Assembly (NCBI RefSeq): GCF_043951865.1
Contig: NZ_JBINJF010000011.1
Location: forward strand, 1-64,000
Length of the DNA stretch: 64,000 nt
Direction of reading: 5' to 3'
Source: JAMQKA01 sp043951865
GTDB taxonomy: Bacteria > Bacteroidota > Rhodothermia > Balneolales > Balneolaceae
Made by a program: the position numbers and the translations under genes. This document shows, piece by piece, positions 62,327 to 64,000 of this stretch. Every line of letters begins with the position of its first letter. The first letter of the stretch is position 1. Under the pieces are notes generated by a model. The model did not search any database. It saw only the letters and a program-made list of their open reading frames with translations, and was not told the DNA's origin.

Positions 62327-62390
62327 AGGTCGGCCCCCCTCTCAAAGCCCGCGGTTTATTCAATCCGGCCTTTATCCTGTGCTTCCCGCA

Positions 62391-62678
62391 TTATTTTATG
62401 ATCTCCTCTTCCACGGCCAGCTCATACAGCGATTTGTGAAGGTCGGCATCCTCAATATCCCCCCGATTGATCAGCTCTTCCACCTCTTCGCCCTTGAGCA
62501 GCAAAATACACCCCATCCTGTTCAGCTCTTCGTCAAACTTGCGGGGATCTGCAAGCGACAGCTCCTCCAGATCAATGCCGTCGGGACTTTTATTCAAATT
62601 CACCAGTGCGTAAAACTTGTCGGCTTCCGTTTCTCCGAATCCAAAAATCTCGAGCTTGGTATCATCTTTCTTCAACAT
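62391..62678 (-). CDS. Small conserved-looking protein of unknown function
   Basis: 95 residues, acidic, no signal peptide or membrane span: MLKKDDTKLEIFGFGETEADKF ... ELAVEEEIIK. It is predicted mainly helical with leucine-rich stretches. I do not recognise the family. It is convergent with the NUDIX gene and lies 210 bp downstream of the HTH gene in the same direction. Codon use is like its neighbours, which supports a real gene. Confidence 0.6.
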   Translation of the reverse strand: MLKKDDTKLEIFGFGETEADKFYALVNLNKSPDGIDLEELSLADPRKFDEELNRMGCILLLKGEEVEELINRGDIEDADLHKSLYELAVEEEIIK

Positions 62679-62888
62679 AAATTATTGTCCTGAGTTTACT
62701 CTTATCGTTACTGGTGCTATTCCTGAAACCCAAATAAGCAGCCTCCCGGTCTTTTTCCCGGTGTCCCTTTGCCGGCAGCAAATATTGGCGACTGGATTTT
62801 CGAACCTTGCAGCCTGGACGGTGAGGCCTTTTCGCACGCCATTCAGCATGCCTGAAAATCAACCCTTCAGGTTGAGCCGCCAGCAGCG

Positions 62889-63308
62889 TTACTTCCGGTA
62901 ACGGTCCAGGAATTCGCGCGCCTTGATCAGCTCCTCAACCTCGTCGGTTTCTTTATTTACCACGGCCACCTGGAACAAGCTGATAATCGCCTGGTTTTCT
63001 ATACATTCGATGGTCTCGTCCAGCGTCTCACACTCCTGCTTTTCGCTCACCAGGTCGTTAATGCCCTGTACCACATAGCGAAAGTTCCCGGTCGACTTTT
63101 TCCTGCTCTTTTGAGCCGGCGGATCTACCCTCGGCTCGTCAAAGTATTCGCGCAGGGCTTCTTCGGTCACATACCACTGTACTCCAAGCTTTCGGGCCCG
63201 TATTTTCCCCTCACGCAGGTACGCGCGAATCGTCATTTTACTGAGTCCGAGCTTCTCATGGAGATCATCTACAGAATACAGTGTCAGGCTTCCTATCTCT
63301 TTAGGCAT
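62889..63308 (-). CDS. Excisionase-type helix-turn-helix protein
   Basis: 139 residues. The N-terminal 60 residues (LTLYSVDDLHEKLGLSKMTIRAYLREGKIRARKLGVQWYVTEEALREYF) form a MerR/excisionase-like winged helix (HTH_17). A basic linker follows (PPAQKSRKKSTG), then an acidic helical C-terminal part with a VNKETDEVEELIKAREFL ending. It probably binds DNA as a regulator or architectural protein; the target is unknown. No integrase gene is nearby, so a phage role is not supported. Confidence 0.75.
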   Translation of the reverse strand: MPKEIGSLTLYSVDDLHEKLGLSKMTIRAYLREGKIRARKLGVQWYVTEEALREYFDEPRVDPPAQKSRKKSTGNFRYVVQGINDLVSEKQECETLDETIECIENQAIISLFQVAVVNKETDEVEELIKAREFLDRYRK

Positions 63309-63632
63309 AAAAGACTACCAAATGGTCATTTTATTACATTGCTATCGTTAAATCCGAGCTTAAAAAGCTATATGTTAAGCAGATAAAGATCAATTATAAA
63401 TATAGTTTACTTATATATTAGTTAGTGAATTAAAAAAATAGTTGATCTGTATGGGTATAATCCCTTAAATTAATAACAGTTGTCTAAAACAAAGTCTGGT
63501 GTCTGCCGGGCTTTTTCTTTTTGCCCTCCCGACTAACATTTATTTTACGTCCCTCATCTCGTTCAGAAAGACCTCTGAGAATAAAATTTCCACCCGGTAC
63601 CGGGGAATGTAATTAAACCAGGCAACCAAATT
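63309..63632. promoter_or_regulatory. 324-bp AT-rich divergent promoter region
   Basis: Spacer between the HTH gene (minus) and the DinB-like gene (plus). It contains long A/T stretches (for example 63395-63440) typical of promoters in both directions, and a CGGG / CCCG-flanked T-rich segment at about 63507-63535 that could be a weak terminator-like hairpin. No gene is seen. Confidence 0.45.
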
Positions 63633-64000
63633 ATGGACGATCTCAGGAAACATCTTATCGATCAGCTGGCAAACGAACATGCCCACACCAGTTTTGAACG
63701 CGCCGTAGAAGGGCTTAATATCAGCGACGTGGGGATACGCCCGAACTCACTTCCCTACTCCATCTGGGAACTTGTGGAGCACCTGCGCATCGCACAAGCC
63801 GACATCCTGGAGTTTTCTGTCAATCCCGGGTATGAGGCCCCGAAGTGGCCCGACGACTACTGGCCGCCCGAAAAAGCCCCGTCCGGAAATGCGGAATGGC
63901 AGCGTTCTCTTGAGGCTATCAACTCTGACCTGCAGGAGATGATTGACCTGGTGAAAGATCCCGGAATAGACCTGTTTACACCTTTTCCCCATGGAGACGG
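63633..64000 (+). CDS. DinB-family protein, 5' part (cut by window end)
   Basis: ATG at 63633; the frame is open to the window edge (122 codons). The helical-bundle sequence has the DinB landmarks SLPYSIWELVEHLRIAQADILEF near residues 42-64 (with the metal-binding His) and LFTPFPHGDG near 113-122. DinB/YfiT-like proteins are metal-dependent four-helix bundles, often thiol-S-transferases or damage-inducible proteins of unclear role. The C-terminal part with the last metal ligands is outside the window. Confidence 0.8.
   Translation, partial: MDDLRKHLIDQLANEHAHTSFERAVEGLNISDVGIRPNSLPYSIWELVEHLRIAQADILEFSVNPGYEAPKWPDDYWPPEKAPSGNAEWQRSLEAINSDLQEMIDLVKDPGIDLFTPFPHGD

Noticed and set aside
62889..63308. 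Excisionase-like protein as part of a prophage
   Set aside because: No integrase, attachment repeat or phage gene is visible in the surrounding sequence.

Overview
The window (about 47-50% GC overall) looks like a chromosomal segment of a marine or halophilic member of the FCB group, most likely Balneolota/Rhodothermota or a close relative. The reasons are SusC/SusD outer-membrane proteins combined with a FecI/FecR-type ECF sigma and anti-sigma pair, lipoproteins with short lipoboxes, Tat substrates of the SRRDFCK type, ASPIC/UnbV and VCBS repeat proteins, and secreted TPR-CHAT proteins. The species cannot be named from sequence alone.

Region 1 (about 333-44411) is a very large polysaccharide-utilisation locus, all on the minus strand. 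In reading order, right to left, it holds an ECF sigma factor, FecR, an STN-bearing SusC, SusD, a sulfatase, three paralogous secreted proteins of unknown function (two with Tat signals), two FAD-dependent oxidoreductases, a DUF4405/DUF2271-like membrane protein, ApbE flavin transferase, a GH31, a GH9-like protein, a GH2 interrupted by a homopolymer frameshift, a second sulfatase, a double-ASPIC/UnbV lipoprotein, a sodium:solute symporter, another FAD oxidoreductase, CstA, a fourth FAD oxidoreductase (lipoprotein) and a VCBS/FG-GAP protein. SusC/D would import oligosaccharides released from a sulfated glycan. The sulfatases and glycosidases would trim them, and SSS and CstA would carry products across the inner membrane. 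Four PF12831-type oxidoreductases and an ApbE-centred flavin module suggest an oxidative step. The glycan is not identifiable from sequence.

Region 2 (about 43400-48620) is repeat-rich. It holds two diverged copies of a 235-239 bp MITE-like element (the first with perfect 14-bp ends flanked by TTAA) and two near-identical inverted copies of a dispersed repeat that bracket metK and ruvB.

Region 3 (48618-59607) combines a second ECF sigma factor, a membrane-anchored TPR protein next to it (candidate anti-sigma), scpA, an M28 peptidase and two secreted TPR-CHAT proteases. Between the CHAT genes is an unlisted 46-codon ORF (56161-56301) with a strong Shine-Dalgarno and an intrinsic terminator. 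A 120-bp palindrome-bearing direct repeat flanks the second CHAT gene.

Region 4 (60031-64000) is housekeeping: ftsY, pgsA, a NUDIX hydrolase, a small unknown protein, an excisionase-type HTH protein and the start of a DinB-family gene. I saw no tRNA, rRNA or CRISPR array.
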